A DNA stretch of 64,000 nt, from contig NZ_JXBK01000001.1 in the NCBI RefSeq assembly GCF_000816495.1, positions 492,142 to 556,141 on the forward strand, given 5' to 3'. The translations under genes were made by a program, and so were the position numbers. Below the pieces are notes generated by a model, which saw only the letters and a list, made by a program, of their open reading frames with translations, had not been told where the DNA came from and made no database searches. Source of the DNA: Acinetobacter harbinensis (GTDB lineage Bacteria; Pseudomonadota; Gammaproteobacteria; Pseudomonadales; Moraxellaceae). Below, in pieces: positions 37,063 to 45,195 of the stretch. Positions within the stretch are counted from its first letter, which is position 1. Each line of letters starts with the position of its first letter.

Positions 37063-37247
37063 TTACGTTCTATCAGAATATTTTCGACCTCAATGATCTG
37101 TTTAACTTCTCTGATTTGATTGTCTTTACTCACAATATTCCTATTGAGTGAGTCCAATTTATGCTCAGGTTGAGCAGCTCGGCTACTGTTCTGAAATGAC
37201 AGCTTTGTCCGTTATAATTGTATAAACATTTTTAGTGTCTGGTAATC

Positions 37248-40200
37248 ATGTCTTCATTGATCAATTTTCTATCTCGCTTTAGTACCGCAACTATTCAGCG
37301 CAGTCTTAGCTACGCTAAACACATTGATAGGGAAACGATTGAGTTCTTTGAGGAAAAAGACGATGTCACGATGTATGCCCAAATTGAAGGGACGGATTAT
37401 TACGATACTGCAATTACCTATAATCTTAAAAAAGACCGTTTAATCGATGACGACTGCACTTGTCCGGTTGGATATGACTGTAAACATGCTGCTGCTTTAG
37501 CACGGTTATTCTTTCAAGAATATCGCCAAGAATTTCAGCAGCGTTATGCTGAATCTCAATCCCCACAGGGAATCGCAAACCGCCAACAGGGGTATAATCA
37601 GGCGCAACGCTGGTTGAATGATTTTAAACGGTATTTACAACAGACTGAACCTGAGCAATCTGCCAAAACAAACACGTGTTTAATTTACCTGTTAAATCAG
37701 TCTGTCAGCTCAAAGAAATTGACCCTTGTGGTGCAGAAGGCCAGACGCAATAAAAATGGCTCGATTGCCGGTGAAAGTGATTATATGCAATATGAAAATA
37801 TCACCAGAAAGCATCTGACTTTACCTGAACAAAAACGAAAATTATTTAACCAGGTTTATTATTACGCCAAAATAAACAGCGACGAACGCTTTTATCAGAG
37901 CAATCTTAATATCTCCGGGATTTTATTGGAGCACTTCAAATCTTTTATTCAAAGTGGTGATGTTTACTGGCAAAAAAAGAGCCATGCTGCACTTCAATGG
38001 TCAGAACAAGGGTATAACATCGAATTTATATGGGAACAAGGTGTCAAAAAACAGACGGAGCATTTAAGCATTGAATTGGTCAATGGCGATATTCGACTCG
38101 ATTTAAAATCAAATCCACATATTCAAATTCTCGCTAGCCAGCCACCGTGTTATGTCGATATTCGACAGAACACGGTGGGTCAATTATATGGCGAATATAC
38201 GGCAAATCTGCTCTACCATTTTTTGCAGATGCCTGATCTTCCATCCACGCTATTGTCTGAGTTTGAACATATTACTCATCAATATTTAAACGTGCAGAAT
38301 CTGCCTCAGTCCGAGTCTATTCAGAGTGTTGAGGTCCTTGCCGGCAGCCCCCAGCCAATTTTACGCTTTGGTGTTTTAGATAAATTTGATTGGAAATTGG
38401 AGGAGTCTGTTTGTGCTGAAATTGAATTCTCCTATGCAGGCGGACGAATAAAAGCGGGTACATCAGGTGACAGTTTTATCGGTGAGCAGCATGGCAAAAT
38501 GGTGCGACAGCTTCGAGATTTAATTCAGGAACAACAGGCAATCCAGCGTTTACAGCTATTAGTCGCATCACTGGGTTGGGTGAAAGATCTTAGCTATTAC
38601 CAGCAATCAAAACTTGATAAACAACGTCTCGATTCTATGGTTTTTGCTTTCTACGGAGACTGGATCAAGCAACTAATGCCAATCAATCAAATTGAGTTAA
38701 TGGGGTGGCAGATAGAGCACCTGGAACACAGCCCATTTAACCTGCAATATGTTGAAAATTTAAATATTTCCATCACTGAATCTGAAAGCCAGCAGAACTG
38801 GTTCAATATCGGGGCGACCGTTCAGGACAGTGCAGGCAATTGCTATGACCTGCTCGATGCGATTGCCGTTCTGGTGCAACAGCAGCCTGATTTACTTAAT
38901 CCGCAGGCTTTTAATGATCTTGATGACACTCAAATTTTTACCCTGAAAACTGCGTTGGATAAACCCGATTTGGCTCTGTCGGTCAGGGACATCAAGCCGG
39001 TATTGTTGCATCTCCGCGGTATTTTACAGCAGGATGAACGTAGCCTGGATCGCTATGATGCGAGTCAACTAATAGAGTTACAGCATCATCTTGGGATGGC
39101 ATGGCAGGTCAGTGACCGGCTGCAGCAATTTGCGCAGAAATTCAAACAGGGCTATCAGCAACAACTGCCGACACCAAAAGGTTTTCAGGGGGAATTACGT
39201 CCATACCAGCAGCAGGGCTTAGGCTGGTTACAGTTTTTAAGGGAAACCCAGCATGGCGGGATTCTTGCAGATGATATGGGCCTGGGCAAAACAGCACAAA
39301 CTTTAGCGCATTTGCTCATGGAAAAGCAGGCTGGACATTTGCAGGACAGCCCCGCCTTAATTGTTGCGCCAACATCGCTGATGCATAACTGGCTCAAAGA
39401 AGCGGAAAAATTTACCCCTGAGCTCAAGGTGCTGCTGCTACAAGGGCCGGACCGACATCAGTATTTTGAACAGATTCCGCAATATGACATTGTTTTAACC
39501 ACCTATCCGCTCCTGGCGAGAGATGAAGATCAACTGAGTCAATATGCGTATCATCAACTTATTTTGGATGAAGCACAGAATATTAAAAATCCTCGTGCCA
39601 AAGCCGCACAGGTGGTACGGCAATTAAAAGCGCGACATCGTCTGTGTCTAACCGGTACCCCGATGGAAAATCATTTGGGTGAGCTGTGGGCACTATTTTA
39701 TTTTCTGATGCCAGGATTTTTATATTCACAAGAAATCTTTAATAAAAAATACCGTCATCCGATTGAAAAACGTGGTGATCAGCAGCTAAGGCAAAAGTTG
39801 GTTAGCCGCATTAAACCCTTTATTTTACGTCGCTTGAAAACTGAAGTCGCCAAAGAATTGCCTGAAAAAACCACGATTGAAGTCAATATTGACATGAATG
39901 AACAGCAATCCAAGCTATACGAGGCTGTTCGCGCCACGATGCAGGAAAACATTCAGAAAATTGTGGCAGAAAAAGGCTTTAAACGTAGTCAAATTCAAAT
40001 TTTAGATGCCTTGTTGAAACTACGTCAGGTCTGTTGTCATCCTAGCTTACTGAAACTGGATTCAGTTAAAATCGGGCAGGCACATTCTGCCAAACTTGAA
40101 CAGTTGATGGATATGGTCGTCCCGATGGTGGAAGAGGGACGAAAAATTCTCATCTTTTCTCAGTTTACTTCAATGTTGGAATTGATTGAGCAGCGACTCA

Positions 40201-40595
40201 ATCACGCAGAAATTGGCTATGTCAAACTGACTGGAAAGACCAAAAAACGAGATGAAGTCATTACAGCATTTCAGTCTGGACAAGTGCCTGTGTTTTTAAT
40301 CAGCCTTAAAGCTGGAGGTGTAGGCTTAAATTTGACCGCCGCAGATACGGTCATTCACTATGATCCATGGTGGAATCCTGCTGCTGAAGATCAGGCTTCA
40401 GATCGTGCATGGAGGATTGGACAGGACAAGCCGGTATTTGTGTACAAGCTGATTACCAATCAAAGCATAGAAGAGAAAATTATTGCCTTGCAGAAAAATA
40501 AAGCAGAATTGGCACAGTCTATTCTAAGCACCGATCATGAGGGCGAAGCGAAACTTACGGAAAATGATCTGATGAAATTGTTTGAAAAATTTTAG
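37248..40595 (+). CDS. SWIM zinc-finger SNF2/Rad54-family helicase-like ATPase
   Basis: A 1115-residue DNA-dependent ATPase/translocase. A SWIM zinc finger lies near the N terminus (C70-x-C72-x5-C78-x-H80). A long middle region of the bacterial SNF2-associated type follows. The SNF2 ATPase starts around residue 650: QQQGLGWLQF, Walker A DDMGLGKTAQT (~674), Walker B as DEAQ (~773), LTGTPMENHLGELW. The C-terminal helicase part has ILIFSQFTSML, AGGVGLNLTAADTVIHYDPW and DRAWRIGQ. It starts 185 nt after hipB module 2. Such proteins occur in core genomes and in defence loci; the role here is unknown. GC content is higher than in the hip genes. Confidence 0.9.
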   Translation: MSSLINFLSRFSTATIQRSLSYAKHIDRETIEFFEEKDDVTMYAQIEGTDYYDTAITYNLKKDRLIDDDCTCPVGYDCKHAAALARLFFQEYRQEFQQRYAESQSPQGIANRQQGYNQAQRWLNDFKRYLQQTEPEQSAKTNTCLIYLLNQSVSSKKLTLVVQKARRNKNGSIAGESDYMQYENITRKHLTLPEQKRKLFNQVYYYAKINSDERFYQSNLNISGILLEHFKSFIQSGDVYWQKKSHAALQWSEQGYNIEFIWEQGVKKQTEHLSIELVNGDIRLDLKSNPHIQILASQPPCYVDIRQNTVGQLYGEYTANLLYHFLQMPDLPSTLLSEFEHITHQYLNVQNLPQSESIQSVEVLAGSPQPILRFGVLDKFDWKLEESVCAEIEFSYAGGRIKAGTSGDSFIGEQHGKMVRQLRDLIQEQQAIQRLQLLVASLGWVKDLSYYQQSKLDKQRLDSMVFAFYGDWIKQLMPINQIELMGWQIEHLEHSPFNLQYVENLNISITESESQQNWFNIGATVQDSAGNCYDLLDAIAVLVQQQPDLLNPQAFNDLDDTQIFTLKTALDKPDLALSVRDIKPVLLHLRGILQQDERSLDRYDASQLIELQHHLGMAWQVSDRLQQFAQKFKQGYQQQLPTPKGFQGELRPYQQQGLGWLQFLRETQHGGILADDMGLGKTAQTLAHLLMEKQAGHLQDSPALIVAPTSLMHNWLKEAEKFTPELKVLLLQGPDRHQYFEQIPQYDIVLTTYPLLARDEDQLSQYAYHQLILDEAQNIKNPRAKAAQVVRQLKARHRLCLTGTPMENHLGELWALFYFLMPGFLYSQEIFNKKYRHPIEKRGDQQLRQKLVSRIKPFILRRLKTEVAKELPEKTTIEVNIDMNEQQSKLYEAVRATMQENIQKIVAEKGFKRSQIQILDALLKLRQVCCHPSLLKLDSVKIGQAHSAKLEQLMDMVVPMVEEGRKILIFSQFTSMLELIEQRLNHAEIGYVKLTGKTKKRDEVITAFQSGQVPVFLISLKAGGVGLNLTAADTVIHYDPWWNPAAEDQASDRAWRIGQDKPVFVYKLITNQSIEEKIIALQKNKAELAQSILSTDHEGEAKLTENDLMKLFEKF

Positions 40596-40693
40596 TATTT
40601 TATTTTTGGCTAGTCTTTTTGTCGAGACTGTAAATTAAATAAACTTTATTATCAGGAATTGATGTGGTTCCGTTAATTAGACCACTCAATCTA

Positions 40694-41503
40694 GGGCGTG
40701 TCATCAATTAAGCCAGAGGATTGTTGATGCCAAGTAGATCGCTGATAAGAAGTTTTGAGCCAATTTATCATAGCGTGTAGCAATAGCACGATACTGCTTG
40801 AGCTTGGCAAAAAAGTTCTCGATCAGATGTCTTGCCTTGTAGAGATGTCGGTCATAATCACGCTGATCAATAGAATTACTTTTCGCTGGCATCACAATTT
40901 GACCCTTCGCCGCTAAAATTGGAGCAATGACCCGATCCCTGGAGTTGTAGGCTTTATCCATAAGCCAGGTCTGGCTCAACGATAAGTCCAGCAACACATC
41001 TGAACCGTTTAAGTCATGGACCTGCCCATCAGTGAGATAAAATCCTGTTGGTTTGCCTAAAGCATCAGTACGGGCATGAATTTTGGTGCTTAAGCCACTT
41101 TTACTGCGTCCAATCGCCTGATTTTTTTTCCCAGCGCTGTGTTGATGAGCACGTACAATGGTGGAGTCTAACATGGCGTATTCATTATCACTGTCATGTG
41201 ACAGCACTTCAAAGACCCTCTGCCACACACCTGTTTTAGCCCAATGGCTAAAACGAGTATGCACGACTCTAAAATCACCAAAGCGTTCTGGTAAGTCTCG
41301 CCACGGGATACCTGAACGATACCGATACAATACTGCTTCAACAAATAGTCGGTTGTCTTTGGCCGTTACTCCAACAGTACCCATTCGTCCAGGTAACAGA
41401 TCTTTAATCTGTTCCCATTGATCATCTCTTAAGGCATAGCGTTTAGTCATAAAAGTATAATGGGGACAAGGTGGTTTTCCTCAAGGTAATTGATGACACG
41501 CCC
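40694..41503 (-). mobile_element. IS5-family (IS427-group type) insertion sequence, complete
   Basis: An 810-bp element with perfect terminal inverted repeats starting GGGCGTGTCATCAATTA at both ends. It is flanked by a TA target duplication within CTAG (40692-40693 and 41504-41505), the YTAR site preferred by IS427-group elements. It carries one intact transposase gene on the minus strand and has inserted next to the tail of an XRE regulator gene. Confidence 0.93.
40704..41450 (-). CDS. IS5-family transposase
   Basis: A 248-residue DDE transposase with an N-terminal LRDDQWEQIKDLLPGR helix region, YRYRSGIPWRDLPERFG, the first catalytic Asp in MLDSTIVRAHQHSAG, the second in LMDKAYNSRD, and the catalytic Glu in HLIENFFAKLKQYR. 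In many IS427-group elements the protein is made from two frames joined at an A-rich slip site. Here a run of eight A (complement at 41122-41129) is present, but the gene reads through in a single frame. Confidence 0.95.
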   Translation of the reverse strand: MTKRYALRDDQWEQIKDLLPGRMGTVGVTAKDNRLFVEAVLYRYRSGIPWRDLPERFGDFRVVHTRFSHWAKTGVWQRVFEVLSHDSDNEYAMLDSTIVRAHQHSAGKKNQAIGRSKSGLSTKIHARTDALGKPTGFYLTDGQVHDLNGSDVLLDLSLSQTWLMDKAYNSRDRVIAPILAAKGQIVMPAKSNSIDQRDYDRHLYKARHLIENFFAKLKQYRAIATRYDKLAQNFLSAIYLASTILWLN

Positions 41504-41506
41504 TAG

Positions 41507-41602
41507 GATACAATTGATCGAATTTGTGATCATTTGAATATTGAAGTTGGGGATTTATTTGTTTTTGAAAAAAACAATAAAGATCATGATATTGAAGAAT
41601 AG
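41507..41602 (+). pseudogene. 3' tail of an XRE/Cro-CI regulator, truncated at the IS
   Basis: In frame from the IS junction the DNA reads DTIDRICDHLNIEVGDLF then a short acidic tail and a stop. This is the last helix and tail of a Cro/CI-type HTH protein (the LDTIDKICKAL-x-VGDLL pattern). An in-frame TAG sits exactly at the junction, and the sequence left of the IS does not supply the missing HTH, so the 5' part was lost, probably by an IS-adjacent deletion. Confidence 0.7.
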
Positions 41603-41605
41603 TTT

Positions 41606-41768
41606 GGTCACAAATGGTCACAAAAAAAGAGCCGTGGTCACAAATTTAAGCATAAGGAAAAACTGAATAATCAGCGGCAAGGATGGTGGCGTTTTTTTAT
41701 AAGTAAATTAAGAAAATTTAAGGTGATTTAAGATCATTTATAAAAGATGGGCACATTTTGGTCACAAA
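41606..41768 (+). repeat. Four GGTCACAAA direct repeats near the island right end
   Basis: Copies at 41606-41614, 41616-41624, 41636-41644 and 41760-41768, all in the same orientation, 20-180 nt inside the att repeat. Short same-direction repeats beside an attachment core resemble arm-type sites bound by a tyrosine integrase. No integrase is present to confirm this. Confidence 0.6.
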
Positions 41769-41787
41769 GCCAAAGGATGAGGTCATG

Positions 41788-41937
41788 AGAAATCATCACA
41801 ATACATCCGATGGTTGAGTAGAAATAAATAAAATACTTTTAAAAATCAATAAGAAAAAGGCCCTTATCTGACGATAAGGGCCTTTTTAAATTTGGAGCGG
41901 GAAAAGAGACTCGAACTCTCGACCCCAACCTTGGCAA
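41788..41937. repeat. Right 150-nt direct repeat of the island
   Basis: Counterpart of 32864-33013. It includes the tRNA-Gly terminator hairpin and the 3' 45 nt of the intact tRNA-Gly (41893-41937). The repeat stops at the anticodon, after which only the right copy continues as tRNA. Confidence 0.88.
41854..41887 (-). terminator. Terminator of the tRNA-Gly transcript
   Basis: A perfect stem AAAAAGGCCCTTATC-TGAC-GATAAGGGCCTTTTT ends the minus-strand tRNA transcript 6 nt after the CCA end. A mismatched copy stands at 32930-32962. Confidence 0.9.
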
Positions 41938-41968
41938 GGTTATGCTCTACCAACTGAGCTATTCCCGC
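41893..41968 (-). tRNA. tRNA-Gly (anticodon GCC), island integration target
   Basis: A 76-nt cloverleaf read on the minus strand: acceptor GCGGGAA pairs with TTCCCGC, D arm GCTC/GAGC, anticodon loop TTGCCAA, T loop TTCGAGT, and an encoded 3' CCA. Its 3' 45 nt are duplicated at the far end of the island, which marks this gene as the integration site. Confidence 0.98.
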
Positions 41969-42008
41969 TTATTGAGCAGTTTTTAATAAAAACTTACACT
42001 AAAAAATT

Positions 42009-42084
42009 TGGAGCGGGAAAAGAGACTCGAACTCTCGACCCCAACCTTGGCAAGGTTATGCTCTACCAACTGAGCTATTCCCGC
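42009..42084 (-). tRNA. tRNA-Gly (anticodon GCC), second copy
   Basis: Identical over all 76 nt to the copy 40 nt downstream. It is first in a two-tRNA transcript, with a promoter just upstream. Confidence 0.98.
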
Positions 42085-42093
42085 ATGCCGTGT

Positions 42094-42121
42094 ATAATAC
42101 AGGATGTGAAAATGTGGTCAA
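42094..42121 (-). promoter_or_regulatory. Promoter of the tRNA-Gly pair
   Basis: On the minus strand TTGACC and TATTAT are separated by 16 bp and end 9 nt before the mature tRNA 5' end. Confidence 0.7.
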
Positions 42122-42319
42122 TCCCTTTGTGAAAAAACTTGTATCAATTGCATAAAATAAAAGCATTTTGACGCAAGTAATGCGGTTTTATCGTGATAAC
42201 ACGGCATGTCAGTGCAATGACTACCTAATAGGTCAATGGATTTGTTTATCGACGGACTTAAGATTGAAGCAGAACAGGCTATACTAAACTGAGCTATTGA
42301 ACTATTTACGAGTGACATC

Positions 42320-42631
42320 ATGAATTTAGAACAACAATTGATTGAACGCCTACAGGTTTTATCCCCACTGCATTTAGAGGTGACCAATGAATCAGCAGGG
42401 CATGGCGGTTATTTCCCTGGTAAAGAATCACATTTTAAAATTATTTTAGTCAGTGAGCAATTTCAAGGCTTACGTTTAGTGCAGCGTCATCAAAAAATTT
42501 ATGCCGTAGCCGGTGATTTACTCGCGCCAAACAAAATTCATGCACTGGCGATTCATGCTTTATTGCCTTCAGAGTGGCAAGGCCAAGCGCTTAGCAGTCC
42601 TGAATGTGCGCATGCGCCAAAATCTGAATAA
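42320..42631 (+). CDS. BolA family protein
   Basis: A 103-residue BolA-like protein with the family core LEVTNESAGHGGYFPGKESH (conserved His), FKIILVSEQFQGLRLVQRH and IHALAIHALLPSEWQG (class II-type KH-like fold). BolA proteins pair with monothiol glutaredoxins in Fe-S handling and stress response. A SirB-like gene follows after 11 nt. Confidence 0.93.
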   Translation: MNLEQQLIERLQVLSPLHLEVTNESAGHGGYFPGKESHFKIILVSEQFQGLRLVQRHQKIYAVAGDLLAPNKIHALAIHALLPSEWQGQALSSPECAHAPKSE

Positions 42632-42642
42632 AGGACTTTAAA

Positions 42643-43035
42643 ATGGAGATGCAACTGACGATCAAAATTGTGCATATGACGACTGCACTGCTGTTAGCAG
42701 TGGTGGTCATTGCTCGAGGTTTTACTTTATTCGTGGGTGTACAAGGCAATCAGCCCAATCCGATTGCACGTAAGCTTTTTGTCATGCTGCAACATTTGAG
42801 CATGACCATGATTATCGTGACCGGTATTATGGCCTTATTTCTTAAAAACTTTACGGTAGCGCCTTGGTTTTATGCCAAGATTCTTTTATTTGTGGTGTTA
42901 TTCTCCTCGTTAATCAAAGCCTATAAAAAAGATGACAGTATTTTATTGGCGCAACGCCGTGCAGGTTTGGCCATCGCCGTGGTGGCTTTGCTGGCAATTA
43001 TGATTCTGGTGCTTGTGAAGCCAACTTTCGGTTGA
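42643..43035 (+). CDS. SirB-family integral membrane protein
   Basis: A 130-residue protein with four hydrophobic helices at about residues 5-30, 47-67, 75-90 and 105-125. LTIKIVHMTTALLLAVVVIARG and LQHLSMTMIIVTGIMALF fit the SirB2 family. The biochemical role is unknown. It is probably cotranscribed with bolA. Confidence 0.8.
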   Translation: MEMQLTIKIVHMTTALLLAVVVIARGFTLFVGVQGNQPNPIARKLFVMLQHLSMTMIIVTGIMALFLKNFTVAPWFYAKILLFVVLFSSLIKAYKKDDSILLAQRRAGLAIAVVALLAIMILVLVKPTFG

Positions 43036-43122
43036 TTGTTCGACATACCACAGCGTAATAAAAAGCCTATCGGTTAAACTTGCGCACATCAATCAAATAA
43101 TAAAATACAGAGGATACTTTTA

Positions 43123-43965
43123 ATGCTGACACGTGTGGTGTTTAATCAAAAAGGTGGGGTGGGGAAGTCTAGTATCGCTGTTAATCTTGCCGCGATCAGT
43201 GCCTATCAGGGCTTTAAAACGTTACTTATTGATCTGGATCCACAAGCCAATTCGAGTCAATATTTATTGGGTGAGGAAGCTATTTATGCGGCAGATCGTC
43301 CGGCATTACAGCCCAATATTGAAAACTATTTTGAAGAGGTGTTAAACAGCAATCAAAGTAAAGGCTTGCTTGGCAATGCGCTCGGTTCTCTTTTAAAAAC
43401 GCGCAGTAAAGGCTTAGACAGTTATGTGCATCAATCGCCATTTCCGAATTTGTCTGTCATTCCGGCCAGTCCCACTTTGGGTACGTTGGCGCATGCTTTA
43501 GAGGCCAAACATAAAATTTATAAATTGCGCGATGCACTGCAACAGATGTCCGCGCAGTATGAGCGCATTTATATTGATACACCGCCTGCGTTTAATGTTT
43601 TTACTTTGTCGGCATTAATTGCTGCCGACCGCGTGTTAATTCCATTTGATTGCGATGTATTTTCTAAGCGTGCACTGCACAGCTTGATTGAAAATGTGAT
43701 TGAGACGCAGGATGATCACAACAGCGCTTTGGAAATTGAAGGAATTGTGGTGAATCAATATCAAGCGCAAGCCAAATTACCGCGCCAAGTGGTGCAGCAG
43801 TTGAAAGATGAGCAGTTGCCAGTGCTGAATAGTATGTTGCCACCTTCGATTATCATGAAGGAATCACATCTTAAAAATCTACCACTGATTCATTTGGCTA
43901 CGGATCATAAATTGACGCAAGCCTATCAATCGTTGTTCAATGAAATTGAGCAAAATAACCGTTGA
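43123..43965 (+). CDS. ParA/Soj-type P-loop ATPase, orphan
   Basis: A 280-residue MinD/ParA ATPase with the deviant Walker A N8-QKGGVGKSS (signature Lys10 and Lys15), LLIDLDPQANSSQYLL as A', YIDTPPAFNVFT as Walker B, and LIPFDCDVFSKRAL as the nucleotide sandwich. No parB gene is adjacent, and the next gene is a lipoprotein, so this is an orphan ParA that may position some envelope or cytosolic cargo. It is not the chromosome-partition parA, which sits with parB near the origin. Confidence 0.88.
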   Translation: MLTRVVFNQKGGVGKSSIAVNLAAISAYQGFKTLLIDLDPQANSSQYLLGEEAIYAADRPALQPNIENYFEEVLNSNQSKGLLGNALGSLLKTRSKGLDSYVHQSPFPNLSVIPASPTLGTLAHALEAKHKIYKLRDALQQMSAQYERIYIDTPPAFNVFTLSALIAADRVLIPFDCDVFSKRALHSLIENVIETQDDHNSALEIEGIVVNQYQAQAKLPRQVVQQLKDEQLPVLNSMLPPSIIMKESHLKNLPLIHLATDHKLTQAYQSLFNEIEQNNR

Positions 43966-43973
43966 GATCTGTG

Positions 43974-44366
43974 ATGAAAAAACGTTATCTAGGCCTTGTA
44001 CTGGGCAGTGTGGTTTTATTCTCTGCCTGTGCGACAACCGTTAAGCCCACGTATATTTCTCCTACGCAATATCAAGCCTTTAACTGTGCACAATTACAAA
44101 GTGAATATAACCGTATTCAGTACTATATCGACCGTGGTGTGCAAGCACCCAAACGTAGCGGTGTAGGAGTTGGCGTTGGACTGGGTGGAGGATGGGGCAG
44201 CCGTGGAGGTTGGGGAATTGGTCCAAGTGTATCGGTGAATATGGGGCAATCTTCTAACACCAAAAACACTGAACTGGCACGCTTGTTAGGTGAGCAAGAA
44301 GCCATCGTACAGGCCGCCCAATTTAAGAACTGCCCGTTAACTGTTCGTAATAAAACTACACAATAG
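43974..44366 (+). CDS. Hypothetical lipoprotein with Gly-rich stretch
   Basis: A 130-residue protein starting MKKRYLGLVLGSVVLFSAC, a clear lipoprotein signal peptide (lipobox FSAC). The mature part has a conserved-looking FNCAQLQSEYNRIQYYIDRG segment. A Gly/Ser-rich stretch at about residues 62-85 follows, then a helix ARLLGEQEAIVQAAQ ending in NCPL. It resembles uncharacterised Acinetobacter lipoproteins. It starts 8 nt after parA and may be cotranscribed. ATG at 43974 is preferred over an upstream TTG because the signal peptide fits. Confidence 0.82.
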   Translation: MKKRYLGLVLGSVVLFSACATTVKPTYISPTQYQAFNCAQLQSEYNRIQYYIDRGVQAPKRSGVGVGVGLGGGWGSRGGWGIGPSVSVNMGQSSNTKNTELARLLGEQEAIVQAAQFKNCPLTVRNKTTQ

Positions 44367-44580
44367 CGCAAATAGTCACTCTGTTTTTTGGTCTAAATGG
44401 CCTACAGAGTGATTAAATCTTAGCAAAATGTTTCAAGGAAAAATAATATTTATTAAAGGGTTGAGTTTTTTTGTTACGAAAAAAAGCCATTTAAAATTAT
44501 TTTTTTTAAAGGAAGTACTTGTTAGTTTTTATAACTTTCATATAAGGTGTGCCCCTGTTGAATGCTGATATTGGGTACTT

Positions 44581-45171
44581 ATGATTGAGAGTTGGCTTTT
44601 TGTGTTGGCAATGATTGCGGTGCTCATGATTCCTGGACCGACCAATGCATTACTTGCGAGCTCTGCGCATCAACAAGGTATCCCCAAAACCAGTTTATTT
44701 ATTCCAGCACAGTCGTTGGGCTATTTTTATGCCATTAATTTATGGGCTTTATTGATCCATTTGTGTAGCCCGACGTGGCCGCATTTAATTCATCTGTTGC
44801 ATATTTTAAGTGCGCTGTATGTTTTTTGGTTGGCCTTTCATTTGTGGAAGTCCTCGCACTTACAAAAGCATAGTCAACGCCATCGTTCTATTCGTCCGGT
44901 GCAATTGTTTTTCTCAACCTTAAAGAATCCCAAAGCCTTGCTGTTTGCAGCGGGCGTGTTTCCTCCAGAAACATGGCATAGTCCAAGCAATTTTGTTTTA
45001 ATTTTTGCTATTTTTAGTTTGGTGCTATTGCCGAGTGTGCTGTTTTGGATGTCGTTTGGTCGAGTGATTTTGGGTGGCCAGCTGCAACAAATTAAAACCG
45101 CGCTTTTATATAAAGGTTCGGCTATGTTGCTGCTGCTGTGTATGCTGCCAGTGGTTGCACGCTTTTTCTAA
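44581..45171 (+). CDS. LysE/RhtB-family amino-acid exporter
   Basis: A 196-residue membrane protein with the LysE N-terminal motif MIPGPTNALLASSAHQQG and about five to six helices, plus TLKNPKALLFAAGVFPP, the second LysE hallmark. It would export an amino acid or homoserine-lactone-like compound across the inner membrane; the substrate is unknown. There is no gene on the same strand close by, so it is probably monocistronic. Confidence 0.88.
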   Translation: MIESWLFVLAMIAVLMIPGPTNALLASSAHQQGIPKTSLFIPAQSLGYFYAINLWALLIHLCSPTWPHLIHLLHILSALYVFWLAFHLWKSSHLQKHSQRHRSIRPVQLFFSTLKNPKALLFAAGVFPPETWHSPSNFVLIFAIFSLVLLPSVLFWMSFGRVILGGQLQQIKTALLYKGSAMLLLLCMLPVVARFF

Positions 45172-45195
45172 ATTCAACGCTTTTTCTACGCTTAT

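Larger units (their letters stand above)
33014..41787. mobile_element. Genomic island at tRNA-Gly(GCC), integrase lost
   Basis: About 8.8 kb bounded by direct repeats that contain the 3' half of tRNA-Gly. The intact tRNA is at the right end, as expected after site-specific integration. The cargo is hipB-hipA (-), an IS903-like transposase relic, hipA-hipB (+), a SWIM/SNF2 helicase, an IS5-family element and an XRE relic. No integrase or excisionase gene is recognisable. The coding part is more AT rich than the flanking bolA/guaA genes, except the helicase. The exact left and right cut points lie within the 45-nt core. Confidence 0.8.

Noticed and set aside
41606..41768. CRISPR array from the repeated GGTCACAAA
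   Set aside because: The 9-nt repeats are too short and unevenly spaced and there are no cas genes.
44376..44412. TCACTCTG/CAGAGTGA inverted repeat after the lipoprotein gene as terminator
   Set aside because: Loop over 20 nt and no T tract; too weak to call.
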